Shown in pieces: positions 35,283 through 44,246 of a DNA stretch of 64,000 nucleotides. The translations under genes were made by a program, and so were the position numbers. Location: contig CALIVT010000007.1 of the NCBI GenBank assembly GCA_938048185.1, positions 118,963 to 182,962 on the forward strand, written 5' to 3'. Within the stretch, counting starts at the first letter, position 1; each line of letters starts with the position of its first letter. Origin of the DNA: an uncultured Arenicella sp. (lineage in GTDB: Bacteria; Pseudomonadota; Gammaproteobacteria; Arenicellales; Arenicellaceae). The notes below the pieces were generated by a model. The model ran no database searches, had not been told where the DNA came from, and saw only the letters and a list, made by a program, of their open reading frames with translations.

Positions 35283-37958
35283 TTAGAACAATCCTTCGGT
35301 GTCTTCATTTTCGCCCAAAATTCGTGTTTTTTGGTCCAGCTCATCAATCGGTTCTGGCTCAGAGTCGTCTAAGACGTCTTCAAGGCTTTGCTCAAGAGTC
35401 TCGAGATCAATGCCCATTTCAAGCTCGGCGTTCATATCGCTCAGCATTTGATACTCAGGCGTTAGCTCATCGATTACAAAGTACTCAGGCGTCGCGTCAG
35501 GGTCTATCTCGTCAGTTTCACGGCCAGTATCTCGATTGACAAAGCCTTCTTGAATGTACCCAGGGAGTTCAGTCGAGTCTTCTGGAACGCCGTCCAACCC
35601 CGTCTTCATATAGTCCACCCAGATCGGCAATGCTGTTAGGCTGCCGGCTTCACCACGCCCCATGGTTGTGGGGTTATCGAAGCCGACCCATACGGTGGTG
35701 GCAACTTTCGAATTAAAACCAGTAAACCAAGCGTCAACATAATCATTCGTTGTGCCAGTTTTACCCGCCAAGTCTTGGCGGTTTAACGCCAGCGCTTTTC
35801 TGGCCGTGCCGCGCCGTACTACATCCTTCATCATGCTAACGGTTAAGAAATTATTAGCGTGAGTCATGACCCTAGGGGCGCTATAACGTTGGTTCGTCGC
35901 GTTAACGTTGTCGGTGTTTGGTTCCTCAATTTTGTCACTTACGACGTTCTCCGTGTCTTCAGCTGCGGGGGCAGAAAGGTCGTCGTCATTGCCTTCTAAA
36001 GGTTCAATTTCGGGGAGAAATTCGGCGTAGCATTCATCGCAAAATTCTGGTTGTGCTGCTTGATAGATCACCTCGCCATTGCGATCAGTGATGCGTTCAA
36101 TAAAGTACGGCTTGATACGGTAGCCTCCATTCGCAAGTATGCTATAGGCGCTAAGGACATCAAGTGGTGTGGCGCCGCCCGACCCTAAGGCCATTGTCAG
36201 CGTGGCTGAAAAGCGATTCATATCGATGCCAAAGCGCTGCACATAATCACGCGCAAACGGAATACCAATCGCTCTCAACAAGCGAATTGATACCAAGTTC
36301 ATTGATTTGGCCAAGGCTTCGCGCATCCGAGTGGGGCCAAAAAATTTGCCGCTGTAATTTTCCGGTCGCCAAACCGTGCCGTGGGCTGGGTCGGTAATCA
36401 CGATTGGCGCGCCGCTGATTAAGCTGGCCGGTGTAAAGCCCTTGTCGAGCGAGGCTGAATAGATAAACGGTTTAATGTTTGACCCGGGCTGGCGGATTGA
36501 TTGGATCGCGCGATTGTATTTATTTAAGAAAAAATCATAGCCGCCAATCAGCGATAAAATTCGTCCGCTGTCAGGCTCCATTGATATTAGCGCACCACCG
36601 ACCGACGGTATTTGCGATAGTCGCCATTGGTCTTGTGCTCTATCATCAGCGCCATCAACTGGTTGAATATATACGATGTCTCCGGGTCTAACGACTTCGG
36701 TCATTGACTTAACTGGGTCACCGACTAGGTTTGCAGTTTTATGTCGCTTGGCCCATTTGGATGTGTTGATTGAGAGGGTGATTGTGCCTACATCGCTTTG
36801 CCATGCGAGTGCAGAGTCGTCATTGCTTTCAAGCACGAGGGCTGGGCGTTGTTCTTGGCTGCTCGGGTAAGCGCTCAGAATTTGCTCATAGGCTGCATCA
36901 AAGCTGCTGTCTGCGCGCGTATCACTGCTTTGCTCTGCAAGCTCGAGCTCGAGTTGCTCTGGTTTGATTTTAGCCAGATCAACGGTTCCGATTGGTCCGC
37001 GAAACCCGTGGCGGCGATCGTAGCTTCGCAGTCCAGCTCGCAACGCCTTCTCGCCCGCGACTTGTTGCGTTGACAGGATGGTGGTGTAGACGTTCAGCCC
37101 CTGCCAATAGGCGTCTTCGCCGTATTGTTCGGTTAGTTGTGCACGCACCATTTCGGCAATATGCGGCGCAACCAACTCGGCGCTTGTGCTGTGTTTCTGG
37201 GCGGACACCGCTTCGACAATCGCCGTTTCATATTGTTGTTCGGAAATTTTCTCCAGCTCTTTTAGACGCCCCAGCACATAATTTCGGCGCACCTTTGCTC
37301 TGACTGGGTTGCGTAGCGGGTTGTAGCTTGATGGTGCCTTGGGTAGCCCCGCAAGCATTGCTATTTGTGCCGTTGAAAGTTCTTCTAAGTGTTTGCCGTA
37401 GTAGACATCGGCCGCTGCGCCAAATCCATAGGCTCGATGACCTAGAAAAATTTTATTTAAATAGAGCGATAAGATTTCGTTTTTGGTAAGAATTTCCTCG
37501 AGCCGTATGGCGAGCAAAACCTCTTTAAGTTTGCGGGCGTAGGTCTTGTCTCGAGTTAAGAAGAAGTTACGAGCCACCTGCATAGTAATGGTGCTGGCGC
37601 CTTGGCCCGAGTTGCCAGTGCGGAAATTCGAAATAGCGGCACGGATCAAGCCTTTGAAATCGATCCCGCCATGATCAAAAAAACCATCGTCTTCACTGGC
37701 TAAAACCGCATCAATTAATAGTTGCGGCGTCTCATCGTAGGTGATTGGTTTGCGACGTTCGTTGCCAAATTCCGATATTAGGAGGTTATCGGCCGAGAAA
37801 ACACGCAACGGGACCTTGAGTTCGACACCCTTAATGCCTTGTGCATCTGGCAATTCGCGGCTGAATTGCACGATGGTAAAGCCGACGGTCAAGAAGCCGA
37901 CCATAAATGCGCCGCTCACTAAGGTTGTAAGCGATAACAGCAGTTGGTGTTTTTTCAA
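35283..37958 (-). CDS. mrcA: Penicillin-binding protein 1A (bifunctional)
   Basis: The 891-residue class A PBP has an N-terminal anchor helix and a GT51 glycosyltransferase domain (EDDGFFDHGGIDFKGL, GASTITMQVARNFFL, ILSLYLNKIFLGHRAYG). An OB-like insert follows. The transpeptidase domain carries SNIK (the nucleophile Ser in GSNIKPF), the second SMN motif and KTGTTNDYVDAWF. The C-terminal tail is strongly acidic. It builds and cross-links peptidoglycan. It is divergent from pilM, the same arrangement as mrcA and hofM in E. coli. Confidence 0.96.
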   Translation of the reverse strand: MKKHQLLLSLTTLVSGAFMVGFLTVGFTIVQFSRELPDAQGIKGVELKVPLRVFSADNLLISEFGNERRKPITYDETPQLLIDAVLASEDDGFFDHGGIDFKGLIRAAISNFRTGNSGQGASTITMQVARNFFLTRDKTYARKLKEVLLAIRLEEILTKNEILSLYLNKIFLGHRAYGFGAAADVYYGKHLEELSTAQIAMLAGLPKAPSSYNPLRNPVRAKVRRNYVLGRLKELEKISEQQYETAIVEAVSAQKHSTSAELVAPHIAEMVRAQLTEQYGEDAYWQGLNVYTTILSTQQVAGEKALRAGLRSYDRRHGFRGPIGTVDLAKIKPEQLELELAEQSSDTRADSSFDAAYEQILSAYPSSQEQRPALVLESNDDSALAWQSDVGTITLSINTSKWAKRHKTANLVGDPVKSMTEVVRPGDIVYIQPVDGADDRAQDQWRLSQIPSVGGALISMEPDSGRILSLIGGYDFFLNKYNRAIQSIRQPGSNIKPFIYSASLDKGFTPASLISGAPIVITDPAHGTVWRPENYSGKFFGPTRMREALAKSMNLVSIRLLRAIGIPFARDYVQRFGIDMNRFSATLTMALGSGGATPLDVLSAYSILANGGYRIKPYFIERITDRNGEVIYQAAQPEFCDECYAEFLPEIEPLEGNDDDLSAPAAEDTENVVSDKIEEPNTDNVNATNQRYSAPRVMTHANNFLTVSMMKDVVRRGTARKALALNRQDLAGKTGTTNDYVDAWFTGFNSKVATTVWVGFDNPTTMGRGEAGSLTALPIWVDYMKTGLDGVPEDSTELPGYIQEGFVNRDTGRETDEIDPDATPEYFVIDELTPEYQMLSDMNAELEMGIDLETLEQSLEDVLDDSEPEPIDELDQKTRILGENEDTEGLF

Positions 37959-38109
37959 AGTGGGGAATCTAAAGCGTTAGTCAAAATCGATAATATATTA
38001 AATATGGAATTTCCTAAACAGAAATGTGGCATTTATGCTCAGGGTTGGTTAGACTCCTAAGGTAAGAAATTATAATAATGATATAAATAGCGGTTTTTAT
38101 GGAGGTTTC

Positions 38110-39159
38110 TTGAAACTGTTTACCAAAAAATCTAAAGCGGTTGTGGGCATTGATATCGGGACGCACTCGATAAAATTGGTGGAACTCGCTGGATCAAAAG
38201 CAAACCCTAAAGTTGTGGCGTGGTCGATTATTCCACTCCCGGCGGGTGCTTTTTCCGAGAATGCGATAACCAACCCAGAGTTAGTCGCAGATGCGCTAAA
38301 TGAAGCGATCTTAAAGTCGGGCACCAAAGCCGAGGCTGCGGCCGTGGCTGTTTCGTCGAGTCATGCAATTACGAAAGTGCTTGGCATGCCGTCCGAGATC
38401 AGCGAATTTGAAATGGAAGAGCAGATTAGTATCGAAGCTTTACATTTTATCCCGTACCCGATTGATGAAGTTAATCTCGACTTCGAAGTGATTGGCCCGT
38501 CCGCAAGCAACGACCAAGAAAACGACGTGTTATTGGTTGCCTGTCGGCGTAGCATCGTTGATGACTATATTGATTTGATCGAAGGCTCTGGTATGGCGCT
38601 TGAATACGTCGATATCGACACCTACGCGCTTGAGCGGGTTTATCGCTCGCAAAACACTCTGGGTTCAAACTCAGATGAGCCTGTGGCTGTATTCGACATC
38701 GGTTCGTCGAGTAGTCACTTAATGGTGTTGGACGACAATAGGGTACTTTACTCGCGTCATCAGAACTTCGGTGCGGCGCAATTGATTAAATTGATTCGCA
38801 AAGAGTACGGAGTGTCTGCGGATGAGGCCGAAGAGATTCTTGCGTCGTCTCAACCGCCGGGTGATTTCTTAACGGCCGTTCAAGAGCCATACGTAGAAAT
38901 GCTGCGCCAGGAAGTCAGTCGTGCGCTGCAATTCTTCTATTCGTCTAGTTCGTTTTCTAATATCGATAGTGTTGTGCTCACCGGTGCCAGCTGCGCTTTG
39001 GCGGGCTTAGCTGGCGATCTTGAAGTCAAGCTTCGTTCTAAGGTAACGGTCATGAACCCGGTAGCAAATGCAAACGTACAAACGCGCAGAGAAGCCATCG
39101 CTGCGGCATCGCCTGCATTAGCGATTGCATATGGACTCTCATTGCGGGGGCTTAACTAA
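38110..39159 (+). CDS. pilM: Type IV pilus assembly protein PilM
   Basis: The 349-residue actin-like ATPase starts at a TTG preceded by GGAGG with ideal spacing. It has VVGIDIGTHSIKLVEL (phosphate loop), VAVFDIGSSSSHLMVL and VLTGASCALAGLAG. PilM is cytoplasmic and binds the N-terminus of PilN to form the inner-membrane platform for type IV pili. It is the first gene of pilMNOPQ, about 150 bases from the divergent PBP1A gene. Confidence 0.96.
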   Translation: MKLFTKKSKAVVGIDIGTHSIKLVELAGSKANPKVVAWSIIPLPAGAFSENAITNPELVADALNEAILKSGTKAEAAAVAVSSSHAITKVLGMPSEISEFEMEEQISIEALHFIPYPIDEVNLDFEVIGPSASNDQENDVLLVACRRSIVDDYIDLIEGSGMALEYVDIDTYALERVYRSQNTLGSNSDEPVAVFDIGSSSSHLMVLDDNRVLYSRHQNFGAAQLIKLIRKEYGVSADEAEEILASSQPPGDFLTAVQEPYVEMLRQEVSRALQFFYSSSSFSNIDSVVLTGASCALAGLAGDLEVKLRSKVTVMNPVANANVQTRREAIAAASPALAIAYGLSLRGLN

Positions 39160-39734
39160 TGGCTAATATTAATTTACTACCTTGGCGCGAGGCTCAACGC
39201 AACGAGCGCAACCGCGAAACGTTGATCATGTGTGCTGCCATGTGGATTGTCGCATGCGGTATAGTGTTTGCTGGCAAGCTGTTTATGGATGGTCGTATTG
39301 AGCATCAACAGGCCAGAAACGCGTACGTGCAATCGGAAATAAACGCCTTATCCAAAGTCATTAAAGAAATCGAAGATTTGAAGGACAAGCGAGATGCGCT
39401 TCTGGCTCGCATGGAAGTAATTCAAAATCTGCAAAAGAACCGGTCTCAAATCGTACATGTTTTTGACGACTTGGCTAAGAAATTACCGAAAGGCGTGTTT
39501 TACGATACCATCACTAAAACCGAAAACAATTTCAGTATCCGAGGTAAAGCTCAGTCTAATGCCCGAGTGTCGGCGTTGATGCGCAGCTTGGACGCTTCTG
39601 AGTGGTTTGATAATGCAAACTTGAGGGTGGTGGACGTTGTTGACGAAAACGGTACATCCGTAAGTCAATTCAACATGCTCGTTAAAGAAGAAAAGAGAAA
39701 AGGCGAACAAGATACTGTTGATCAGGTTCAATAA
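39159..39734 (+). CDS. pilN: Type IV pilus assembly protein PilN
   Basis: The 191-residue bitopic protein starts with the PilM-binding motif NINLLPWREAQRN and has one transmembrane helix near 24-43. A coiled coil (about 55-100) and a small alpha/beta periplasmic domain follow. It shares its ATG with the last base of pilM's stop codon (TAATG), so translation is coupled. It pairs with PilO. Confidence 0.95.
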   Translation: MANINLLPWREAQRNERNRETLIMCAAMWIVACGIVFAGKLFMDGRIEHQQARNAYVQSEINALSKVIKEIEDLKDKRDALLARMEVIQNLQKNRSQIVHVFDDLAKKLPKGVFYDTITKTENNFSIRGKAQSNARVSALMRSLDASEWFDNANLRVVDVVDENGTSVSQFNMLVKEEKRKGEQDTVDQVQ

Positions 39735-39743
39735 GAGAATAAT

Positions 39744-40349
39744 ATGGGACTAATTGAAGAATTAAATGGCATCGACATAAACGATCCCGCGTCATGGACT
39801 CGACGTGTGAAACTGTTGATGGCGGGGTTGCTGTGCATCGTTATTTTCGGAGCTGGCTACTATTTTGTTATCAAAGATCAGCAGGCTGCGCTGAAAACTG
39901 AGCAAAATAAAGAGCCCGGGTTAAAGCAAACCTTTAAAGAAAAAAAGGCGTTAGCGATTAACCTTGATGCGTATAAACAGCAAATGGTAGAAGCTGAGGA
40001 GACATTCGGTGTTTTACTCAAGCAGCTTCCAAACGAAAGTGAAATACCAGATCTGTTGATTGATATGACGCAAGTGGGTTTGTCTAGAGGCTTACAATTC
40101 CAGCAGATCAAGCCCGGCAGTAACGTAGCGAAAGATTTTTACGCAGAGAAAAACGTTAATATTGTGGCAAATGGCTCCTACGAGCAAATAGCGGGTTTTG
40201 TTAGCGACATTGCAGCTTTACCCCGAATAATAAACGTCTCGAATTTTTCTTTAGAGCGTCTGTCTGATGACAATGAGAATTTGAAGTTTGAAGCGACTAC
40301 AAAAACCTATCATTATTTGGAGGAATCATATGTTGAAGACTCGGAATAA
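39744..40349 (+). CDS. pilO: Type IV pilus assembly protein PilO
   Basis: The 201-residue protein has a cytoplasmic N-terminus (IEELNGIDINDPASW), one membrane helix near 27-44, a coiled coil and a ferredoxin-like periplasmic domain (VNIVANGSYEQIAGFVSDIA). It dimerises with PilN and connects to PilP. Its end overlaps pilP by 20 bases. Confidence 0.94.
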   Translation: MGLIEELNGIDINDPASWTRRVKLLMAGLLCIVIFGAGYYFVIKDQQAALKTEQNKEPGLKQTFKEKKALAINLDAYKQQMVEAEETFGVLLKQLPNESEIPDLLIDMTQVGLSRGLQFQQIKPGSNVAKDFYAEKNVNIVANGSYEQIAGFVSDIAALPRIINVSNFSLERLSDDNENLKFEATTKTYHYLEESYVEDSE

Positions 40350-40887
40350 AACGTCAGTGGCTCGAAACTTGCTGCTCGCAGGTGGGGTTTGTTTCGCTCT
40401 GATGGGGTGCCAAGATAGTCAAATGAGTGATCTCCGTGAGTTTGTTGAGACTGCTTATCAAGATGAAAAGCCCAAAATTGATCCATTACCTGAAATCCAG
40501 CCTTTCAAGGCGTTTGCGTATGTGTCAGAGGAAGAGGCCGACCCGTTTAGTTTTGAAAATATTGTCAGTAATCGTGACGAAGCGTCGGGTGCTGCTACGA
40601 GTAAACGGCCAGATACTAATCGAGTAAAAGACCCGCTAGAGGATTTTCCTCTAGACGCGTTGAGAATGGTTGGCACCTTGACCCAAGAGGGTGTGCCGTG
40701 GGTGATTGTTAAAACAACCCAAGGCACAGCGCATTTGGCGTCGCTGGGTAACTATATGGGCCAAAATGATGGGAAAATTACGCAAATTGTTCCTGATGAA
40801 CAAAAAGTGATTTTGGAAGAGACCGTCGCAGATCCAGCTGGTCGCTGGGTAACACGTGACGTAGAAATAACAATAGATGAACAATAA
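40330..40887 (+). CDS. pilP: Type IV pilus lipoprotein PilP
   Basis: The ATG at 40330 is preceded by GGAGGA, and the product has 185 residues. A lipobox LMGC near residue 23 marks a lipoprotein. The C-terminal domain (LDALRMVGTLTQEGVPWVIV...VRVGNYMGQNDGKI-like) binds the PilQ secretin. It links the inner-membrane platform to the outer-membrane pore. Frame alternatives upstream lack the lipobox. Confidence 0.94.
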   Translation: MLKTRNKTSVARNLLLAGGVCFALMGCQDSQMSDLREFVETAYQDEKPKIDPLPEIQPFKAFAYVSEEEADPFSFENIVSNRDEASGAATSKRPDTNRVKDPLEDFPLDALRMVGTLTQEGVPWVIVKTTQGTAHLASLGNYMGQNDGKITQIVPDEQKVILEETVADPAGRWVTRDVEITIDEQ

Positions 40888-40906
40888 CGATTCAGGAAGC
40901 AACACT

Positions 40907-43162
40907 ATGAAAGCAACTAAACTACCAACGCGCTTCTTCCAGCAATGCGCCACGATGTTGGCTCTGGTGCTAGTTAGCGTCGGCCCGTTTCACGCTGTCA
41001 ACGCGCAAGAGGTTAATTTAACCAATGTTGTGTTCAGCAAGTTGAGCGGCGACAACATTCAAATAGACCTAATAACCGATGGCACGCTTCCTGAGCCTGG
41101 CAGCTTTAGCACTGATACTCCGGCTAGAATTGCGTTAGATTTTTTCGGTCTTAAGAGCCAATTAGAGAACCCTCGCACCTTGGTTAAGGCTGGTAAGGTT
41201 GACAGTGTGCTGGCGGTAGAAACGGCTGACAGAACGCGCATGATCATCAACCTTTACGGCACCGCGCGCTACAGTCTAACGCCGACTGATACCGGATATT
41301 CGGTGACGGTTTTCAATACTGAATCTGACGACAGTCCGGTTAAGACGCCAACGCCATTTGCGACTCGTACTGAAATACAGTCTTCTGTGGAAGTGCAAAA
41401 TGTTGATTTTCGTCGTTCTGAAGCCGGTGGCGGCAAGTTAACGGTTGATTTAAGTGATGACAGCGTCACCGTCGATACGCGGCAGCGAGATGGTGAGATT
41501 ATTGTCGACTTTCTTGGCGTGAGTGTGCCTGAAGAGCTTGAGAAGAGATTGGATGTTATCGATTTCGCTACACCGGTTAGAACTGTTGATGCGTTTCAAA
41601 ATTCAGAAAACGTAAGAATGGTTATCGTGCCCCAGGGCAAATACCAGCACCTTTCGTTTCAGTCGGGCAATCGCTACACATTAATCGTAGATCCGATAAT
41701 CGAGACAGAAGAAGATAAGCGAAACGAGGAAGACGCAGACCTAGGCTTTGAAGGAGAACGCCTATCTATTAACTTCCAAAAGATCGATGTTCGATCGGCA
41801 TTAGCGATTATTGCCGACTTCACCGGCATTAATTTTGTAACCAGTGATTCAGTTCAAGGTGAGATCACCATTAACTTGAAAGACGTACCTTGGGATCAAG
41901 CGTTAGACGTTATTTTGAGAACCAAAGGCTTAGCAAAGCGCCAAACCGGTAATGTTATTTGGGTAGCGCCAAGCGAAGAAATACAAACAGCAGAAGCAGA
42001 AGAGCTGCGTGCACAAGCCACAATAGAAGAGTTTGCGCCGTTATCGACTGAGGTGATTAGAATTAATTACGCTCGGGCAGAAGATATTTCTGAGGTGATT
42101 AAGTCGGTTAAAGTCGTGCGCCAAGGAAACGTATCGTCGACTGTTGGCCTTGGTGGGAATAACCAGAATTCACTGAACGTGACTGAAACCGACAAGAACT
42201 CGTTGTTGAGTGCGCGCGGAAGCGTCACGGTTGATGAGCGAACCAATAGTTTGCTAGTGCAAGATGTCGCGGAAAAAATTAAGCAACTCAGAGTGGTGAT
42301 CGCCAAGTTAGATAAGCCCGTTAGGCAAGTGCTAATTGAAACTCGTATTGTGGAAGCGAACGATGATTTTAGCCGCGAACTCGGCGCGCGTTTGGGTTTT
42401 CAACGCATCACCGAAAATGCCCGATTCCCTGGCGCAAATGGCTCAAATATTGGCGAGTTTGTTGGTAGTGGTACGACCGAGGGCTTGACTACAATTCAAA
42501 ACTCTCAAGTTGACGAAGAGCCTGGTTTAATATTTGATTCATCGCGAGGGACTCCCGGCGGTCTCGCAGTCGATCTTGGGGCCCAGGGAATTGCCGGTCA
42601 AAACGCTGCGTCTTATGCTTTTGATATCTTTCGCGCTGGCACCGGCTTCGCGCACCTGATAACGCTAGAGCTGTCTGCGCTGGAAGCTGACGGGCGAGGC
42701 CGAATCGTTGCGAGTCCGCGCTTGCTTACCTCAAATCAAAGGGAAGCCAGAATAAGCCAAGGTGCTGAGATATTTATTCCGGTTGCTGGTGGCGTTGGTG
42801 GTCAAGGTCAGTTGGAGCGGGTTGATGCTGAGTTGACGCTCATCGTTACTCCGCAAATCACACCGGATGATCGCGTCATTCTCGACGTTCAAATCAACCA
42901 AGACGACATCATCTCAGTTGCTCCTAGCGTAATCGGTACTAAGCAAATTGAAACTCAAGTGCTTGCAGATAATGGCGAGACTGTGGTGATCGGCGGTATT
43001 TTTCAGCAAGAAGATCGAGAAGGTGAAGTGAAAGTTCCGGTGCTTGGTAATATTCCTGTGTTAGGGCGTCTTTTTAAGAGAAAGTCGAAGGAAGCCAATC
43101 GCACCGAGTTGTTAATTTTCTTGACGCCAAAAATCATCAGCCCGAAATTGAATTTGGGATAA
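40907..43162 (+). CDS. pilQ: Type IV pilus secretin PilQ
   Basis: From ATG 40907 (AGGAAG upstream) the product has 751 residues with a signal peptide ending near VNAQ. Two AMIN domains (about 35-240) bind peptidoglycan. N-terminal secretin domains follow (INFQKIDVRSALAIIADF). The conserved outer-membrane secretin core contains VASPRLLTSNQREARI and VIGGIFQQEDRE near the end. It forms the pore through which the pilus crosses the outer membrane. A longer frame start at 40877 would overlap pilP and adds residues before the signal. Confidence 0.96.
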   Translation: MKATKLPTRFFQQCATMLALVLVSVGPFHAVNAQEVNLTNVVFSKLSGDNIQIDLITDGTLPEPGSFSTDTPARIALDFFGLKSQLENPRTLVKAGKVDSVLAVETADRTRMIINLYGTARYSLTPTDTGYSVTVFNTESDDSPVKTPTPFATRTEIQSSVEVQNVDFRRSEAGGGKLTVDLSDDSVTVDTRQRDGEIIVDFLGVSVPEELEKRLDVIDFATPVRTVDAFQNSENVRMVIVPQGKYQHLSFQSGNRYTLIVDPIIETEEDKRNEEDADLGFEGERLSINFQKIDVRSALAIIADFTGINFVTSDSVQGEITINLKDVPWDQALDVILRTKGLAKRQTGNVIWVAPSEEIQTAEAEELRAQATIEEFAPLSTEVIRINYARAEDISEVIKSVKVVRQGNVSSTVGLGGNNQNSLNVTETDKNSLLSARGSVTVDERTNSLLVQDVAEKIKQLRVVIAKLDKPVRQVLIETRIVEANDDFSRELGARLGFQRITENARFPGANGSNIGEFVGSGTTEGLTTIQNSQVDEEPGLIFDSSRGTPGGLAVDLGAQGIAGQNAASYAFDIFRAGTGFAHLITLELSALEADGRGRIVASPRLLTSNQREARISQGAEIFIPVAGGVGGQGQLERVDAELTLIVTPQITPDDRVILDVQINQDDIISVAPSVIGTKQIETQVLADNGETVVIGGIFQQEDREGEVKVPVLGNIPVLGRLFKRKSKEANRTELLIFLTPKIISPKLNLG

Positions 43163-43186
43163 ACGCCCCTACATAGGGTGTTACGG

Positions 43187-43215
43187 CAAAAGCAGGGGCC
43201 TAGTCCCTGCTTTTG
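43187..43215 (+). terminator. Intrinsic terminator-like hairpin after pilQ
   Basis: CAAAAGCAGGG (43187-43197) pairs perfectly over 11 bases with CCCTGCTTTTG (43205-43215) around a 7-base loop. It lies between pilQ and aroK. Confidence 0.75.
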
Positions 43216-43295
43216 TGATTTAAGGGCGGTGGCTTTCGTTCATTTTTGAGCCGTGTTTCAGTTCCGCTCCGTTACTCATACTAAGACTAAAAAGA

Positions 43296-43799
43296 ATGCA
43301 AAATTTGATTCTCATTGGGCCCATGGGCTCTGGAAAGACTACCGTTGGCAAACAGTTAGCGAAACGTACACGAATGGATTTCGTTGATTCTGACCATATG
43401 ATTGAAGATCGTTGCGGCGTTTCTATTGCCACAATCTTTGATATCGAAGGCGAGGATGGTTTTCGTAAGCGAGAAACAAAAATGCTCGCGGAATTATGCG
43501 AGCGCTCAGGCGTTGTGTTGGCCACCGGCGGTGGTGCTATTACCAGTGAGGAGAACCGAATATTATTGCGCAAGGGTTTTGTCGTCTATTTAAAGACATC
43601 AATCGAAACCCAATTAGCAAGAACTCAGAAGAATCAAAACCGACCATTACTGGAAAACGTGGATGCTGAGAGCAAGCTAACCGAATTAATGGAAGAGCGT
43701 GGCGACTTATACGAGCAAGAGGCCGATTTGGTCGTAATGTCTGGTGACCGAGTTGTTTCGAAAGTCGTAGAAGAGATTATGGAAGCGCTCGAAAAGTAG
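43296..43799 (+). CDS. aroK: Shikimate kinase
   Basis: The 167-residue P-loop kinase has Walker A GPMGSGKTT at 8-16, the shikimate-binding DSDHMIE and GEDGFRKRE, and GGGAI. It phosphorylates shikimate in aromatic amino acid synthesis. The pilMNOPQ-aroK order is conserved, but aroB and damX, which normally follow, are absent: the next gene is gltB. Confidence 0.95.
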   Translation: MQNLILIGPMGSGKTTVGKQLAKRTRMDFVDSDHMIEDRCGVSIATIFDIEGEDGFRKRETKMLAELCERSGVVLATGGGAITSEENRILLRKGFVVYLKTSIETQLARTQKNQNRPLLENVDAESKLTELMEERGDLYEQEADLVVMSGDRVVSKVVEEIMEALEK

Positions 43800-43828
43800 T
43801 TGGAACCTAGCTTCGCGCGCCGTTTTTC

Positions 43829-43922
43829 ATGATAACGACCTAATTTTTATCATTTTCACCTAATAGTGACTTGTTTCGCCGTGTTTTGAGATAGTGACAT
43901 ATTTGCCTCAAAATAGTATAAT
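43829..43922 (+). promoter_or_regulatory. gltB promoter with paired direct repeats
   Basis: GTGACA (43894-43899) and TATAAT (43917-43922) with a 17-base spacer make a good sigma-70 promoter. Upstream are a direct repeat TAGTGAC-N3-TTT(c)GCC (43864-43880 and 43892-43907, 28 bases apart, the second overlapping the -35). There is also ACCTAAT twice (43838 and 43858, 20 bases apart) and an inverted repeat ATGATAA/TTATCAT (43829-43853). They look like regulator sites for nitrogen or amino acid control; the regulator is unknown. Confidence 0.55.
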
Positions 43923-44246
43923 TCGCGTCCTTTTTCGCTCTGGCTAACAAATTTAGTCGAGACGCAACCTACTCATTGGCAGTATGCCAATGACTCCCCT
44001 CCCAATGAGGAAGAGACTCGAGCCGAAAAGCTCATCGATAATCTAGATGGTTCTTTAGCCATATTCTGCCATCCGGCGGGATAGGTAGGAGAGCGATTGG
44101 TGTTTTATAGAGCTTGTCGTGAGTACATTTTCTGTTTGCTAGCAGTTGTGTTGCAACGAGCGTTGAAATCGGAGGCAGAGACACCGTTCTCGCTTCTTCC
44201 ACTGCGGCATTGATACTCGATTCCGCAAGTTTTGTAGGAAAACGAC
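43923..44246 (+). promoter_or_regulatory. Long structured leader upstream of gltB
   Basis: About 320 transcribed bases precede the gltB start. TCATTGGCA (43973-43981) and TGCCAATGA (43985-43993) form a perfect 9-bp hairpin with a 3-base loop. CTCATTGG (43972-43979) can instead pair with CCAATGAG (44002-44009). A GAGC-CGAAAA-GCTC hairpin follows near 44019-44032. CGCTCT at 43936 is complementary to AGAGCG at 44090-44095, next to a ribosome-binding site. It resembles an attenuator or regulatory leader but matches no riboswitch I recognise. Confidence 0.45.
44100..44213 (+). CDS. Possible 37-residue leader peptide
   Basis: A GTG at 44100 preceded by AGGAG (44087-44091, eight bases upstream) opens 37 codons ending TGA at 44213, 33 bases before gltB. 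The product has a hydrophobic middle (YIFCLLAVVLQ) and scattered Glu codons. No homologue is known to me, and a 37-codon frame can arise by chance. The ribosome-binding site and the leader context are the only support. Confidence 0.3.
   Translation: MFYRACREYIFCLLAVVLQRALKSEAETPFSLLPLRH

Noticed and set aside
43923..44246. Glycine, TPP, lysine or preQ1 riboswitch
   Set aside because: The conserved core sequences of these classes are not present; only generic hairpins are seen.
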